Assembly (NCBI GenBank): GCA_030054035.1
Contig: JASGCS010000005.1
Span: 50,400-114,115 of the forward strand
Source: Candidatus Methylacidiphilales bacterium
GTDB lineage: Bacteria > Pseudomonadota > Gammaproteobacteria > JASGCS01
DNA length: 63,716 bases
Direction of reading: 5' to 3'
This document shows, in pieces, positions 26,307 through 35,012 of the stretch (position 1 is its first letter; each line of letters begins with the position of its first letter). The translations under genes were made by a program, and so were the position numbers. Below the pieces are notes generated by a model, which was not told the DNA's origin, searched no databases, and saw only the letters and a list, made by a program, of their open reading frames with translations.

Positions 26307-26728
26307 CAACAGTGACTCCAGAAGAACTAGCACTTCGTTGCAGTAAAACTATGTGGGAGAAAGATAAAGCCTCTCAACATCTTGGGATATCAATAGTTAC
26401 TATCAGACCAGGTTCAGCCACTCTGCAGATGCAAGTTACAGAAAAAATGCTAAACGGATATGCAATTTGCCATGGGGGGTATATTTTTGCACTCGCTGAC
26501 TCATGTTTTGCGTTTTCCTGCAATACTTATAATAATATTACCGTGGCACAAGGTTGTTCAATTGAGTATTTAAAAGCAGTGCCCGTGGACTCTGTACTCG
26601 TGGCGACTGGATTTGAACGAAGGCGGAACAAAACAACCGGTGTTTACGATATAGAAGTCCGCATAGAACAAGAACTTATTGCCCTTTTTCGTGGCAAGTC
26701 CTTTGCGTTAGGAAAACCAATTTTTTAA
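26303..26728 (+). CDS. paaI: Hydroxyphenylacetyl-CoA thioesterase (PaaI)
   Basis: This 141-residue hot-dog thioesterase has the PaaI helix NGYAICHGGYIFALADSCFAFSCN, with the catalytic Asp in ADSC and the conserved HGG. PaaI rescues coenzyme A from dead-end hydroxylated phenylacetyl-CoA intermediates. The length is typical. It is translationally coupled to paaG and followed by a 44-bp gap before paaA, the largest in this run, where a secondary promoter is possible. Confidence 0.93.
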   Translation: MTTVTPEELALRCSKTMWEKDKASQHLGISIVTIRPGSATLQMQVTEKMLNGYAICHGGYIFALADSCFAFSCNTYNNITVAQGCSIEYLKAVPVDSVLVATGFERRRNKTTGVYDIEVRIEQELIALFRGKSFALGKPIF

Positions 26729-26772
26729 TTACATAAAATAATTTTTTTAATAAATTAGTGTAAAATATAATT

Positions 26773-27693
26773 ATGAATACATTTGAACAAACAATAGATA
26801 AAAAATTAAAAATTGAAGCAGATGATGTTATGCCCGATACATACCGTTCAAGCGTCCTGCGACAAGTAAGCCAACATGCACATTCTGAAGTAATAGGGAT
26901 GCAACCAGAAGCTTCATGGATCACCAGAGCTCCTTCGCTGCGTAGAAAAACTATCCTATTAGCTAAGGTACAAGATGAGGCTGGCCATGGACAATATTTG
27001 TATTGTGTATCTGAATCACTTGGCAGTTCTCGTGAGGCTCAGGTTCAAGCACTCCATGCTTTAACCGCAAAATACTCTTCAATTTTTAATTACCCTACCC
27101 CAGAATGGTCCGATATCGGAGCAATTGGATGGCTGGTTGATGGCGCGGCAATAGTTAACCAAGTCTCACTCCAGAGAACCTCATATGGGCCATACGCGAG
27201 AGCAATGATTCGTATTTGTAAAGAAGAGAGTTTCCATCAAAGGCAAGGATATGAAATAATGATGGCGCTGGCTCGGGGTACAAGTGAGCAAAAAGCCATG
27301 GCTCAACGAGCACTAGATAGATGGTGGTGGCCATCATTGATGATGTTCGGTCCTACAGACCAAAAAAGTACCCACGCCGAACAGTCATTACGATGGGGAT
27401 TAAAAGTTGAATCTAATGATGTGCTCAGACAGAGGTTCATTGATCAAACAGTACCCCAGGCAGAATACCTCGGATTGACTATTCCAGACGCCAAATTACG
27501 CCTAAACGAAAAAACCGGACATTATGATTTTGGTGAAATTAATTGGGAAGAATTTTATCAGGTCATCAGCGGTAACGGTCCATGCAACAAACAACGGATT
27601 TCTCACCATCTCAAGGCTCATACCGATGGGGCATGGGTACGCGACGCAATGGCTCATCACCACAACCAATCACAATTTAATAAAATCGCATGA
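26773..27693 (+). CDS. paaA: Phenylacetyl-CoA epoxidase catalytic subunit (PaaA)
   Basis: This 306-residue bacterial multicomponent oxygenase subunit has diiron ligands in the paired motifs [13 protein letters not shown] and [13 protein letters not shown] (E...ExxH twice). PaaA with PaaC, PaaB and the reductase PaaE epoxidises the aromatic ring of phenylacetyl-CoA, the committed step of the pathway. The length is like that of E. coli PaaA. A TATAAT (26766-26771) ends one base before the ATG and there is no Shine-Dalgarno, so the site is either a chance A/T match or part of an unusual start. It overlaps paaB by 4 nt. Confidence 0.97.
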   Translation: MNTFEQTIDKKLKIEADDVMPDTYRSSVLRQVSQHAHSEVIGMQPEASWITRAPSLRRKTILLAKVQDEAGHGQYLYCVSESLGSSREAQVQALHALTAKYSSIFNYPTPEWSDIGAIGWLVDGAAIVNQVSLQRTSYGPYARAMIRICKEESFHQRQGYEIMMALARGTSEQKAMAQRALDRWWWPSLMMFGPTDQKSTHAEQSLRWGLKVESNDVLRQRFIDQTVPQAEYLGLTIPDAKLRLNEKTGHYDFGEINWEEFYQVISGNGPCNKQRISHHLKAHTDGAWVRDAMAHHHNQSQFNKIA

Positions 27694-28040
27694 AAAAAAA
27701 TATCAAAAAAAAACTACCTGTTAAGACTAAAACCAAAAAAAAACAGTCAAAAAAAAACACTGCAATAATTTCATTATTTGAAGTGTTTATAAGACAGCGA
27801 CGAGGTTTGGCGCATATCCATGTAGGTAGCGTCCATGCCCATGATATCGACCATGCGCTGACACTTGCAAGAGACTGTTATTTACGCCGAGGTGAAGGAT
27901 TAAGTCTATGGGTAACTCCCGCATCCGCAATACGGGCCAGTACCCAAGAAGAAGTTTCAAGTTTTTATGAGCCCATGCAAGAAAAAGACTATCGTAAAGC
28001 AGAATATTACCATATCCCGCAAGAGGTTAAACATCTGTAA
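27690..28040 (+). CDS. paaB: Phenylacetyl-CoA epoxidase subunit PaaB with lysine-rich N-terminal extension
   Basis: The conserved part starts near residue 26: [31 protein letters not shown] and then [20 protein letters not shown], a clear PaaB. PaaB bridges the PaaAC dimers in the epoxidase. The 116-residue length exceeds the usual 95 or so because of an N-terminal stretch of about 24 residues with 13 lysines. No later Met exists before the conserved core, and the ATG overlaps the paaA stop (ATGA), so the extension appears genuine. Its codons form A8-A9 runs, which are prone to polymerase slippage. paaC follows in a TAATG overlap. Confidence 0.93.
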   Translation: MKKNIKKKLPVKTKTKKKQSKKNTAIISLFEVFIRQRRGLAHIHVGSVHAHDIDHALTLARDCYLRRGEGLSLWVTPASAIRASTQEEVSSFYEPMQEKDYRKAEYYHIPQEVKHL

Positions 28041-28795
28041 TGAACTCTGCTACCGAACCACTACTTCGTTCAGTTTGTGCGCTTGGTGACGACTCACTGC
28101 TACTTGCGCAACGGCTTGGCGCTTGGTGTTCTTATGGCCCAACGCTAGAAGAAGATATAGCCTTAACTAATACTGGCCTAGATTTTCTAGGACGAGCAAG
28201 ATTGCTCTATCAACATGCTCATGATTGCAATCCCAAAGAGCAAGGTGAGGATTATTTTGCCTATGTTAGAGATAGCAAGGAATTTTCAAACCATTTAATT
28301 TATGAAATGCCAAATGGTGATTTTGCATACACTATGGTACGACAGTATCTCATTGACCTTTTTGAGTCATGGTACTACGCTGAATTACAGAATAGCAACT
28401 ACCCTCCGCTCGCTGCCATTGCAGCTAAATCGCTAAAAGAAATCACATACCATCTCAAGCGTAGCGTTTATTGGATACATGTACTAACTAACAGCACCAA
28501 AGAAGCAAAAACACGATTTAATCATGCTTGGAGCTCGCTCTTTCCGCTTTCAGCACAACTGTTTTCAGACCGTGAATATGAAGTCACATTAATTCAGCAA
28601 AATCTGCTCCCCTCAAGGCAAAAATTATCCACAACCTACTATCGTGAAGTGAAACAATTTATTACCCACTGTGGATGTAACGCACCGCAACGATTACGAA
28701 GCGCTTCATTTACATTGCAACATCATGAAGATTTTGAATCCTTAATTTCGGAAATGAGATATATAACTAACACAATGCCTAACTGTAAATGGTAA
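28040..28795 (+). CDS. paaC: Phenylacetyl-CoA epoxidase structural subunit (PaaC)
   Basis: This 251-residue ferritin-like subunit binds PaaA and lacks a functional diiron site. Family markers are GDDSLLLAQRLGAWCSYGPTLEEDIALTN, LDFLGRARLLYQHA, and LKEITYHLKRSVYWIHVL. The start overlaps the paaB stop by one base (TAATG), and paaD starts 7 nt before its stop. The length is as in E. coli PaaC. Confidence 0.95.
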   Translation: MNSATEPLLRSVCALGDDSLLLAQRLGAWCSYGPTLEEDIALTNTGLDFLGRARLLYQHAHDCNPKEQGEDYFAYVRDSKEFSNHLIYEMPNGDFAYTMVRQYLIDLFESWYYAELQNSNYPPLAAIAAKSLKEITYHLKRSVYWIHVLTNSTKEAKTRFNHAWSSLFPLSAQLFSDREYEVTLIQQNLLPSRQKLSTTYYREVKQFITHCGCNAPQRLRSASFTLQHHEDFESLISEMRYITNTMPNCKW

Positions 28796-29265
28796 ACATA
28801 GATTCATTTGATGCGTTAATTAACGCCACACGATCAGTATGTGACCCAGAACTACCAGGGGTCACCATCCATGATTTAGGAATTCTACGAAACATTACGA
28901 GAGATGGCAATACTGTCACCATTACTATCACCCCGACATATTCAGGCTGCCCTGCAGTAGAAGCCATCATGCAGGATGTGTACAGCGCAACAAAAAGTTA
29001 TGGGCAGTTCATCGTGAAGGTGGAAATAGCAATTAGTCCGGCCTGGAATACTTCCATGGTAACAGATTCGGGTAGGAAAGCTCTTGCTCAGCTCGGCATA
29101 GTGCCGCCTCCAAAAGACACAAACACGGTTAGTTTTTTGCAATGTCCAAGATGTCAATCAAAAACAATATCCTGTATTAATGCCTACTCTTCTACCGCTT
29201 GTAAGTCACTCTATCGATGCTTAGCATGCCATGAACCATTTGAACTTTTTAAACAACTCGCATGA
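28789..29265 (+). CDS. paaD: PaaD, iron-sulfur maturation factor of the epoxidase
   Basis: This 158-residue protein has an N-terminal MIP18/DUF59 domain (VCDPELPGVTIHDLGILRN, TPTYSGCPAVEAI) and a C-terminal four-cysteine zinc-ribbon-like end (LQCPRCQSKTIS ... LYRCLACHEPFE). PaaD is required to assemble the Fe-S or reductase part of the epoxidase. It overlaps paaC by 7 nt and paaE by 4 nt. Confidence 0.94.
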   Translation: MVNIDSFDALINATRSVCDPELPGVTIHDLGILRNITRDGNTVTITITPTYSGCPAVEAIMQDVYSATKSYGQFIVKVEIAISPAWNTSMVTDSGRKALAQLGIVPPPKDTNTVSFLQCPRCQSKTISCINAYSSTACKSLYRCLACHEPFELFKQLA

Positions 29266-30341
29266 AACAAAAAGACTCTACCTACCTCCCTCTCACCGTT
29301 ACTGCCATAGATAAAAGCACTCCTGACAGTGTCTTAATCACGCTACAACCACGAGAAAACGCACAGTCGGGGTTCAACTTTCGAGCTGGGCAGTTTCTTA
29401 CCTTTATTTTTCCAAATCTCAAAAACTCTCCAGTTCGTTCCTACTCACTATGCTCTCTGCCAGAAAGTAAAATCCTCACCGTCGGGGTGCGAGTTCAACC
29501 CCAAGGTATAGCTTCGTCATGGTTAGGCAGTAGTGTTTCTGTAGGGGACACATTACAATCTCTAACTCCTCGAGGAAATTTTCAACTCAATAAACCAACC
29601 CCGCACGGACATGCACTATTTATTGCTGGTGGAAGTGGCATAACTCCTATTTACCCAATGCTTTCAGAATACTTGCGAAACTCAAAATACGCTAGTGCTA
29701 CATTGCTATACTCCAATACTACTAGTGAACGAATAATGTTACAAGAAGAAATAGCATTTCTTAAAAATACTTACCTAGGACGATTACAAATTATTAACTT
29801 TTTTAGTCGCGAACCCCAAGCAGTTGAGATATCTAATGGGAGATTGACCGGAGAGGTTTTAACAAAATTAATTAAAAATAATTATATCCCATCAATCAAA
29901 AATATTGATCACGCGTATTTATGTGGGCCAAGTCAAATGATTGAATCGTTAATTAAAATTTTAAGGTCATTAGCAATGCCATTAAAATCAATTTCATCAG
30001 AATTATTTACCAACACCAACCAGTACATCCCTCCTTATTTTAGTAAGCAAGCTGCAGCCGGTGCAACCATAGAGATCCAGCACCTCGGTCGTACCAGAAG
30101 TATCAGCAACACCTCTGCACAGAAAAGTGTACTGCAGCAAGGATTAGAGCAAGGACTGGAATTGCCGTATTCTTGTAAAGCTGGTGTATGCTCAACTTGT
30201 AAAGCAAAAGTTATTTCAGGTGAATTCGTTCGGGGACTTGATCATGTCCTTAGTGAAGATGAGAAGAAAAGAGGATATGTTCTTACCTGTCAAACCTTTA
30301 CCAACGACAAACTGCTTTCCGTATCATTTGATGATGTGTAG
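29262..30341 (+). CDS. paaE: Phenylacetyl-CoA epoxidase reductase (PaaE)
   Basis: This 359-residue reductase passes electrons from NADPH through FAD and a 2Fe-2S centre to PaaAC. The FAD-binding part has PVRSYSLCSLPE (RxYS), the nucleotide part has LFIAGGSGITPIYPML and YLCGPSQMIES, and the C-terminal plant-type ferredoxin has SCKAGVCSTCKAKV with a last Cys in VLTCQTF. Domain order and length match E. coli PaaE. It is coupled to paaD (ATGA) and followed after 11 nt by paaX. Confidence 0.96.
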   Translation: MKQKDSTYLPLTVTAIDKSTPDSVLITLQPRENAQSGFNFRAGQFLTFIFPNLKNSPVRSYSLCSLPESKILTVGVRVQPQGIASSWLGSSVSVGDTLQSLTPRGNFQLNKPTPHGHALFIAGGSGITPIYPMLSEYLRNSKYASATLLYSNTTSERIMLQEEIAFLKNTYLGRLQIINFFSREPQAVEISNGRLTGEVLTKLIKNNYIPSIKNIDHAYLCGPSQMIESLIKILRSLAMPLKSISSELFTNTNQYIPPYFSKQAAAGATIEIQHLGRTRSISNTSAQKSVLQQGLEQGLELPYSCKAGVCSTCKAKVISGEFVRGLDHVLSEDEKKRGYVLTCQTFTNDKLLSVSFDDV

Positions 30342-30352
30342 TTCACCATTCC

Positions 30353-31273
30353 ATGAAAAAATCACTCGCTGATATAATAGAACATAGTTGTAAAATTCAA
30401 CGAACGAATCATAAAACCACTTGTCAAAGTATGTTGGTTTCATTTTTTGGAGATGTTCTAGCAGTTCATGGTGGGGTTATATCACTCAATAGCCTCGTAG
30501 GTATGTTTAAAAAATTTGGCTACACTGAACAAACTACAAGAATAACCATCTATCGACTGCAAAAAGATGGCTGGATTACTAGCAATAGACTTGGGAAAAA
30601 TAAATTCGTAAGCTTTAGTTCAGTTGCCTATGCTCAATATCACGAAATTAGTAAACGGCTCTACGGTAGCCACCAAACTACCTTTGAAAATACATGGATA
30701 GTAATCTTTGCGCCTCTGCTAAACAATAAAAAGCTCTACTTACTAAATTCACGATTACAATGGCTCGGCTACTGTGCAATATTACCGAGGTGTTATATTA
30801 GGCAAAGTAGCAATATTAAGCAAATTATAGAAATTCTAGATGAGTATGACCTTAACGATAAAACCATTGTGCTCTCTGGAACACTTGAAGATATTACCAA
30901 ACATAATTTAATCTTTTCTGTGTTACCTCAAAAATTACAAATACAAACACTAAATAAACGCTATCAGCAATTTATCAACTATTATCTACCTATTGCCGAT
31001 TTTATTCCTAAATTTGCTGAACTAAAAGATACCCACCATGTACAACTTAGAATTTTTCTATTAAATGATTTTAGAAAGATACAATTACGCGATCCATGTC
31101 TACCTAGCTCATTTCTTTCATCAAATTGGATTGGCTATCGGGCAAGGCAACTCTTTAATCGTCTATATAGCGCTACGGCAAAACTATCTTCAGAATATAT
31201 TAGCAAGACGCTACGCAATGAACAAGGCTACTTACCTGAAGCTTCAATAGAATTTAAACAAAGATTACAATAA
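30353..31273 (+). CDS. paaX: PaaX-family repressor of phenylacetate catabolism
   Basis: This 306-residue regulator begins with a winged helix (SMLVSFFGDVLAVHGGVISLNSLVGMFKKFGYTEQTTRITIYRLQKDGWI), the typical PaaX DNA-binding region, then a central domain and the PaaX C-terminal region. In E. coli PaaX represses paa promoters and is released by phenylacetyl-CoA. Here the gene lies inside the operon it should control, between paaE and the hydratase/dehydrogenase gene, giving a feedback arrangement. It has 11-nt and 4-nt gaps to its neighbours. Confidence 0.92.
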   Translation: MKKSLADIIEHSCKIQRTNHKTTCQSMLVSFFGDVLAVHGGVISLNSLVGMFKKFGYTEQTTRITIYRLQKDGWITSNRLGKNKFVSFSSVAYAQYHEISKRLYGSHQTTFENTWIVIFAPLLNNKKLYLLNSRLQWLGYCAILPRCYIRQSSNIKQIIEILDEYDLNDKTIVLSGTLEDITKHNLIFSVLPQKLQIQTLNKRYQQFINYYLPIADFIPKFAELKDTHHVQLRIFLLNDFRKIQLRDPCLPSSFLSSNWIGYRARQLFNRLYSATAKLSSEYISKTLRNEQGYLPEASIEFKQRLQ

Positions 31274-31277
31274 AGCC

Positions 31278-33227
31278 ATGATTACAATAACTTACCATAA
31301 TTCACTTGCCATTATTTCATGCGATCACCCTCCAGTAAATACTATAAATCAAGCAATAAGAAAAGGTCTAATCAGTAATATCCAAGCAGCTCGTGAGCAA
31401 GGAGCTAAAGCGATTCTCATTCGTTGCAAAGGCAAAACTTTTTTCTCTGGGGCAGATTTAAATGAATTTGATTTTGAAAACCCTCCATCACCAACCCTTC
31501 CTGATGTGATTAGCGCCATGCAAACCTGCCCTATCCCGATTATCGTATCCTTACATGGGACCACCTTTGGGGGAGGATTGGAAATTGCCATGGCGGCGAG
31601 CTATCGCATCGCAGAAAAACAAACCAAGCTAGGATTACCGGAAACATCGCTCGGCGTGATTCCAGGCGCTGGTGGAACACAACATTTACCTCGCTTAATC
31701 CCATTGGAGCAATCAATTACCATGATACTAGAAGCAAAGCCAATAGATGCCACCACCGCACTAGAACTTGGATTACTTGATAAAGTAACCGAGCATGAAA
31801 CTTTTGAGCAAGACGCTCTTGAATATAGTTTATTAATCGCAAACCAGTCATCTCCTCGCAAAGATTGCAGTCAAATTCAACCGCAAACTATATCAGTAGA
31901 AAAACAAAATGAATTAATCAGTAACGCTAAGACCACCATAGCAAAAAAATACAAGGGGCACATTGCTCAATGTAAAGCATTAGAACTGATCCAAGACGCA
32001 TATCGACTTCCCTATCTAGAAGCAAGGGCAAAAGAACGGCAAGTATTTTTAGAGCTAAGAAAAAGTCTCCAGAGCAAAGCTCTACGCCATGTATTTTTTG
32101 CAGAACGAAATGTCGCAAAAGCAACACAAAAGAAAAACATCACAAGCATCATTGTTATTGGTGGTGGAACCATGGGTAGAGGCATAGCGTTAGCATGCGC
32201 AGGAGCCTCTGTAACAACACATCTTTTTGATATTAACAACGAAATCCTCAAACAAGCTCAAACTTCTATTACCCAAACAATCACCACACAAGAAGAGAAA
32301 AATCTTATCACAAAACAACAAGCGCAGCAGACACTCTCACACCTCCATTACAATTCTAGCTTACCCCAAGAAATTAATCCTACCATGTGCATAGAAGCGG
32401 TTATAGAAGATCCAAGCATTAAGAAAACAATCTTTGCACAATTACAGGCATCATACCCTCAGGCTATCATTGCCTCAAATACATCTTACCTAGACCTAGA
32501 AGCTATTACCGAGACAATGCCAAGTAGCACCTCATGTGTCGGATTACATTTTTTCAACCCAGCCGATCGCATGAAACTTCTAGAAATTATAAAAATTAAA
32601 AAAACCAACCAAGATACCCTAGACTATTGTCTAACTCTAGCCTCTTTGCTAAAAAAAATTCCCATAGTAGTGAACCATTGTTTTGGATTTGCTGCCAATA
32701 GACTCTACACCGTCTACAATGCTGAAAACAATCTTATGCTTTTAGAAGGGATGAGCCCAGAAATAATAGATCAAGCGTATCTAGATTTTGGTATGGCTAT
32801 GGGACCATGTGAGGTGCTTGATAGTTCGGGTATAGATGTGGGTTATCTCGGCAGGAAAAATAATCCTAATCCACCCCAAGATCCCAGATACTTTGCCGCA
32901 ATTAATTCTCTCGCGCAGCATTCTTTATTAGGTAAGAAAACTAATGCAGGATTTTATCTCTATCAACAAGGTAAAAAAACTGGAGTTAATCCAAGAGCAC
33001 TAGAACTAATCAAAGCACAGGCCGATATACTGGGTGTTAGTCCAAATCTCACAGCACTAGAACAAATCCCAGTACGATCCTTTACAAAAGTATGTGCAGA
33101 AGCAAATCAAATGATCCAAGAAGGAATCATAGACAATCAGCAAGCGGTTGATTTACTATGGATACATGGGTATGGCTACCCCCGCATTAAAGGCGGGCCT
33201 ATGTTTTCATTCAACAATACTCTATAA
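31278..33227 (+). CDS. Fused enoyl-CoA hydratase / 3-hydroxyacyl-CoA dehydrogenase (PaaF-PaaH equivalent)
   Basis: This 649-residue two-domain enzyme has a crotonase domain at about 1-190: KTFFSGADLNEF, then GTTFGGGLEIAMAASYRIA and LPETSLGVIPGAGGTQHLPRL with both catalytic Glu. From about 285 a Rossmann domain follows (IVIGGGTMGRGIALA) with HFFNPADRMKLLEI and dehydrogenase C-terminal helices. The order is that of FadB/FadJ, but it is shorter and lacks some linker. In this cluster no separate paaF or paaH exists, so it most likely hydrates 2,3-dehydroadipyl-CoA and oxidises 3-hydroxyadipyl-CoA, ending in the paaJ substrate. A general beta-oxidation role is the alternative. It overlaps the convergent symporter gene by 6 nt. 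Confidence 0.88.
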   Translation: MITITYHNSLAIISCDHPPVNTINQAIRKGLISNIQAAREQGAKAILIRCKGKTFFSGADLNEFDFENPPSPTLPDVISAMQTCPIPIIVSLHGTTFGGGLEIAMAASYRIAEKQTKLGLPETSLGVIPGAGGTQHLPRLIPLEQSITMILEAKPIDATTALELGLLDKVTEHETFEQDALEYSLLIANQSSPRKDCSQIQPQTISVEKQNELISNAKTTIAKKYKGHIAQCKALELIQDAYRLPYLEARAKERQVFLELRKSLQSKALRHVFFAERNVAKATQKKNITSIIVIGGGTMGRGIALACAGASVTTHLFDINNEILKQAQTSITQTITTQEEKNLITKQQAQQTLSHLHYNSSLPQEINPTMCIEAVIEDPSIKKTIFAQLQASYPQAIIASNTSYLDLEAITETMPSSTSCVGLHFFNPADRMKLLEIIKIKKTNQDTLDYCLTLASLLKKIPIVVNHCFGFAANRLYTVYNAENNLMLLEGMSPEIIDQAYLDFGMAMGPCEVLDSSGIDVGYLGRKNNPNPPQDPRYFAAINSLAQHSLLGKKTNAGFYLYQQGKKTGVNPRALELIKAQADILGVSPNLTALEQIPVRSFTKVCAEANQMIQEGIIDNQQAVDLLWIHGYGYPRIKGGPMFSFNNTL

Positions 33228-34751
33228 ACCTTCAGAGCGTTTTACCATTGCTGCATGGCCTTCTCGGTCAATAGTAGCACGGGGACTTTTATCCAGTAAA
33301 GCGACCACGATCGCAACTGTCAAAACAATTGGCAAGGTAATAATAGTAGGGTAATCAAAAGGTATTATTGCTTCTTCAAAGTGAAATATATCAACCCAAA
33401 CTTTTGGTCCCACCACAATCAAAACAAAAGATGCAAGTAAACCTACAATACCAGAAACTAACGCTGCTCTGGTGGTAAAATTCTTCCAGTACATAGTAAG
33501 CATTAAGAGTGGAAAGCAAACATTAGCCGAAAGCACTAATGGAAAAACTGCAGTGATAGCTACATTTTGATTTTCAAACAACAATCCAAACACAATCCCT
33601 AATAAACACACTATTAAAATTACAAATCTAGATAACTTTAATTCAAAATCAGGATCTGGTTTGCCCTTTTTAATAACTTCAGCATAGAGATCATGCGCCA
33701 CAGTCGCCGCCCCACTGATACTTAAACCTGCGACCACGGCAATAATGGTCGCAAAAGCAACTGCAGAAATAAATGCAAGCAACATAGGCCCGCCTACTAC
33801 ACCTGCAAGATGAATAGGGGTCATATTACTCCCACCAATAAGTTTGCCATTAGCAAATAATTCAGGATGTTGGTATAACATCGCTATAGAACCATACCCT
33901 AATACCACCATTAAGAGAAAAAAGAAGCTCATAAATATTGATGCCCAAAAAGCACTGCGACGAGCTTGTTTCATATCTGGGACAGTAAAAAAACGCATCA
34001 GGATATGCGGTAATCCTGCAATACCAAAAACCATAGAAAGCAATACACTAGCAACCTGTTTCCAATCACTATACAATAACCCTGGTGAGAGTATATCAAT
34101 TGACTTTGGATGGACTAATACTGCCGTTGTAAACAAAGCTTCAAAAGAAAAATTAAACTCTGCTAACACTAATAATACTATTACCGTTGTTCCGCCAAGC
34201 AACAGGACTGCTTTGATAATTTGCACCCAGGTAGTAGCAAGCATACCTCCAAAAAAAACATACATCAAGACTAACAACGCAATAACACATAGCGCAACCC
34301 AATACTCTAAACCAAACAATATTTGAATCAGCTTACCTGCACCAACCATTTGGGCAATCAAATAAAATACTACAATAAACAAAGTAGTAACAACAGAAAA
34401 CATTCTTAACCTACGAGGCTCAAAACGAAAGGTAACCACATCCACAAAGGTATGCTTACCTAAATTCCTAATCCGTTCCGCCATTAAAAAAAACACCACA
34501 CCCCAGGCTGACACTGCTCCGAGACCAAACAATAATCCATCAAAACCAAATAAAAACACCAATCCCGTAACACCGAGAAAAGAAGCTGCGCTTATAAAAT
34601 CACCAGCTATCGCTAAGCCATTTTGAAAACCAGATAATTTACCACCCGCAGTATAAAAATCTTCCTTAGTCTTTGTTCGTTTTGCCGCATAGTAGCTAAT
34701 CAACAATGACATTACGACAAAGCCAATAAACATTACTATCGTACCACTCAT
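33222..34751 (-). CDS. Sodium/solute symporter, ActP/PaaL-like (probable phenylacetate permease)
   Basis: This 509-residue protein has about 13 membrane segments. It is an SSS-family carrier: AKRTKTKEDFYTAGGKLSGFQNGLAIAGDFISAASFLG is the ActP-type start and FGIAGLPHILMRFFTVPD the ActP signature. ActP carries acetate; its relative PaaL of Pseudomonas putida carries phenylacetate, and the location between paaFH and paaZ makes phenylacetate uptake the better guess. An in-frame extension reaches 34832, but the MSGTIVMF start at 34751 forms an ATGA overlap with the upstream small gene and gives the normal N-terminus. Confidence 0.83.
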   Translation of the reverse strand: MSGTIVMFIGFVVMSLLISYYAAKRTKTKEDFYTAGGKLSGFQNGLAIAGDFISAASFLGVTGLVFLFGFDGLLFGLGAVSAWGVVFFLMAERIRNLGKHTFVDVVTFRFEPRRLRMFSVVTTLFIVVFYLIAQMVGAGKLIQILFGLEYWVALCVIALLVLMYVFFGGMLATTWVQIIKAVLLLGGTTVIVLLVLAEFNFSFEALFTTAVLVHPKSIDILSPGLLYSDWKQVASVLLSMVFGIAGLPHILMRFFTVPDMKQARRSAFWASIFMSFFFLLMVVLGYGSIAMLYQHPELFANGKLIGGSNMTPIHLAGVVGGPMLLAFISAVAFATIIAVVAGLSISGAATVAHDLYAEVIKKGKPDPDFELKLSRFVILIVCLLGIVFGLLFENQNVAITAVFPLVLSANVCFPLLMLTMYWKNFTTRAALVSGIVGLLASFVLIVVGPKVWVDIFHFEEAIIPFDYPTIITLPIVLTVAIVVALLDKSPRATIDREGHAAMVKRSEGL

Positions 34752-34945
34752 CTTGCACCACCAAAACGAACAGGAAGAACAATATACAAACCTTCTAGCA
34801 CAACCAACATTACAATAATGCCCATATACCATTTAATACTAAAAAACGAATCAAACACGAACAGCTCCTTAACCGCAGGAACAAACAATAGTACAAAACT
34901 AAAAATCACCATCAGTGATGCTAACGACCATATAATTCTTTTCAT
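34748..34945 (-). CDS. Small two-helix membrane protein paired with the symporter
   Basis: This 65-residue protein consists of two hydrophobic helices (about 5-24 and 39-58) joined by a short polar loop. It occupies the place of the DUF485 (YjcH-type) small partner that often precedes ActP, but the sequence is shorter and I cannot confirm that family. A good ribosome site (GAGGAG, ending 4-5 bases before the ATG at 34945) supports translation, and its stop overlaps the symporter start as ATGA. A stability or assembly partner role is inferred from the pairing. Confidence 0.75.
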   Translation of the reverse strand: MKRIIWSLASLMVIFSFVLLFVPAVKELFVFDSFFSIKWYMGIIVMLVVLEGLYIVLPVRFGGAR

Positions 34946-34960
34946 AACTCTCCTCTATAT

Positions 34961-34995
34961 AAAAAACAAGGGCAACCCATTATAAGTTGCCCTTG
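34961..34995 (-). terminator. Rho-independent terminator behind the TonB receptor gene
   Basis: A perfect 10-bp stem, CAAGGGCAAC (34967-34976) with GTTGCCCTTG (34986-34995) around a 9-nt loop, is followed in minus-strand reading by six T residues (34961-34966). It ends 18 nt after the receptor stop and separates it from the small-protein/symporter pair. Confidence 0.9.
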
Positions 34996-35012
34996 ATAAA
35001 CACTAACTAACC

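Noticed and set aside
33844-34326. 160-codon open frame antisense to the symporter
   Set aside because: Shadow of a membrane protein gene; no independent support.
34752-34832. 27-residue Cys-rich extension of the symporter
   Set aside because: It is the out-of-frame reading of the upstream small membrane protein; the ATGA overlap marks the real start.
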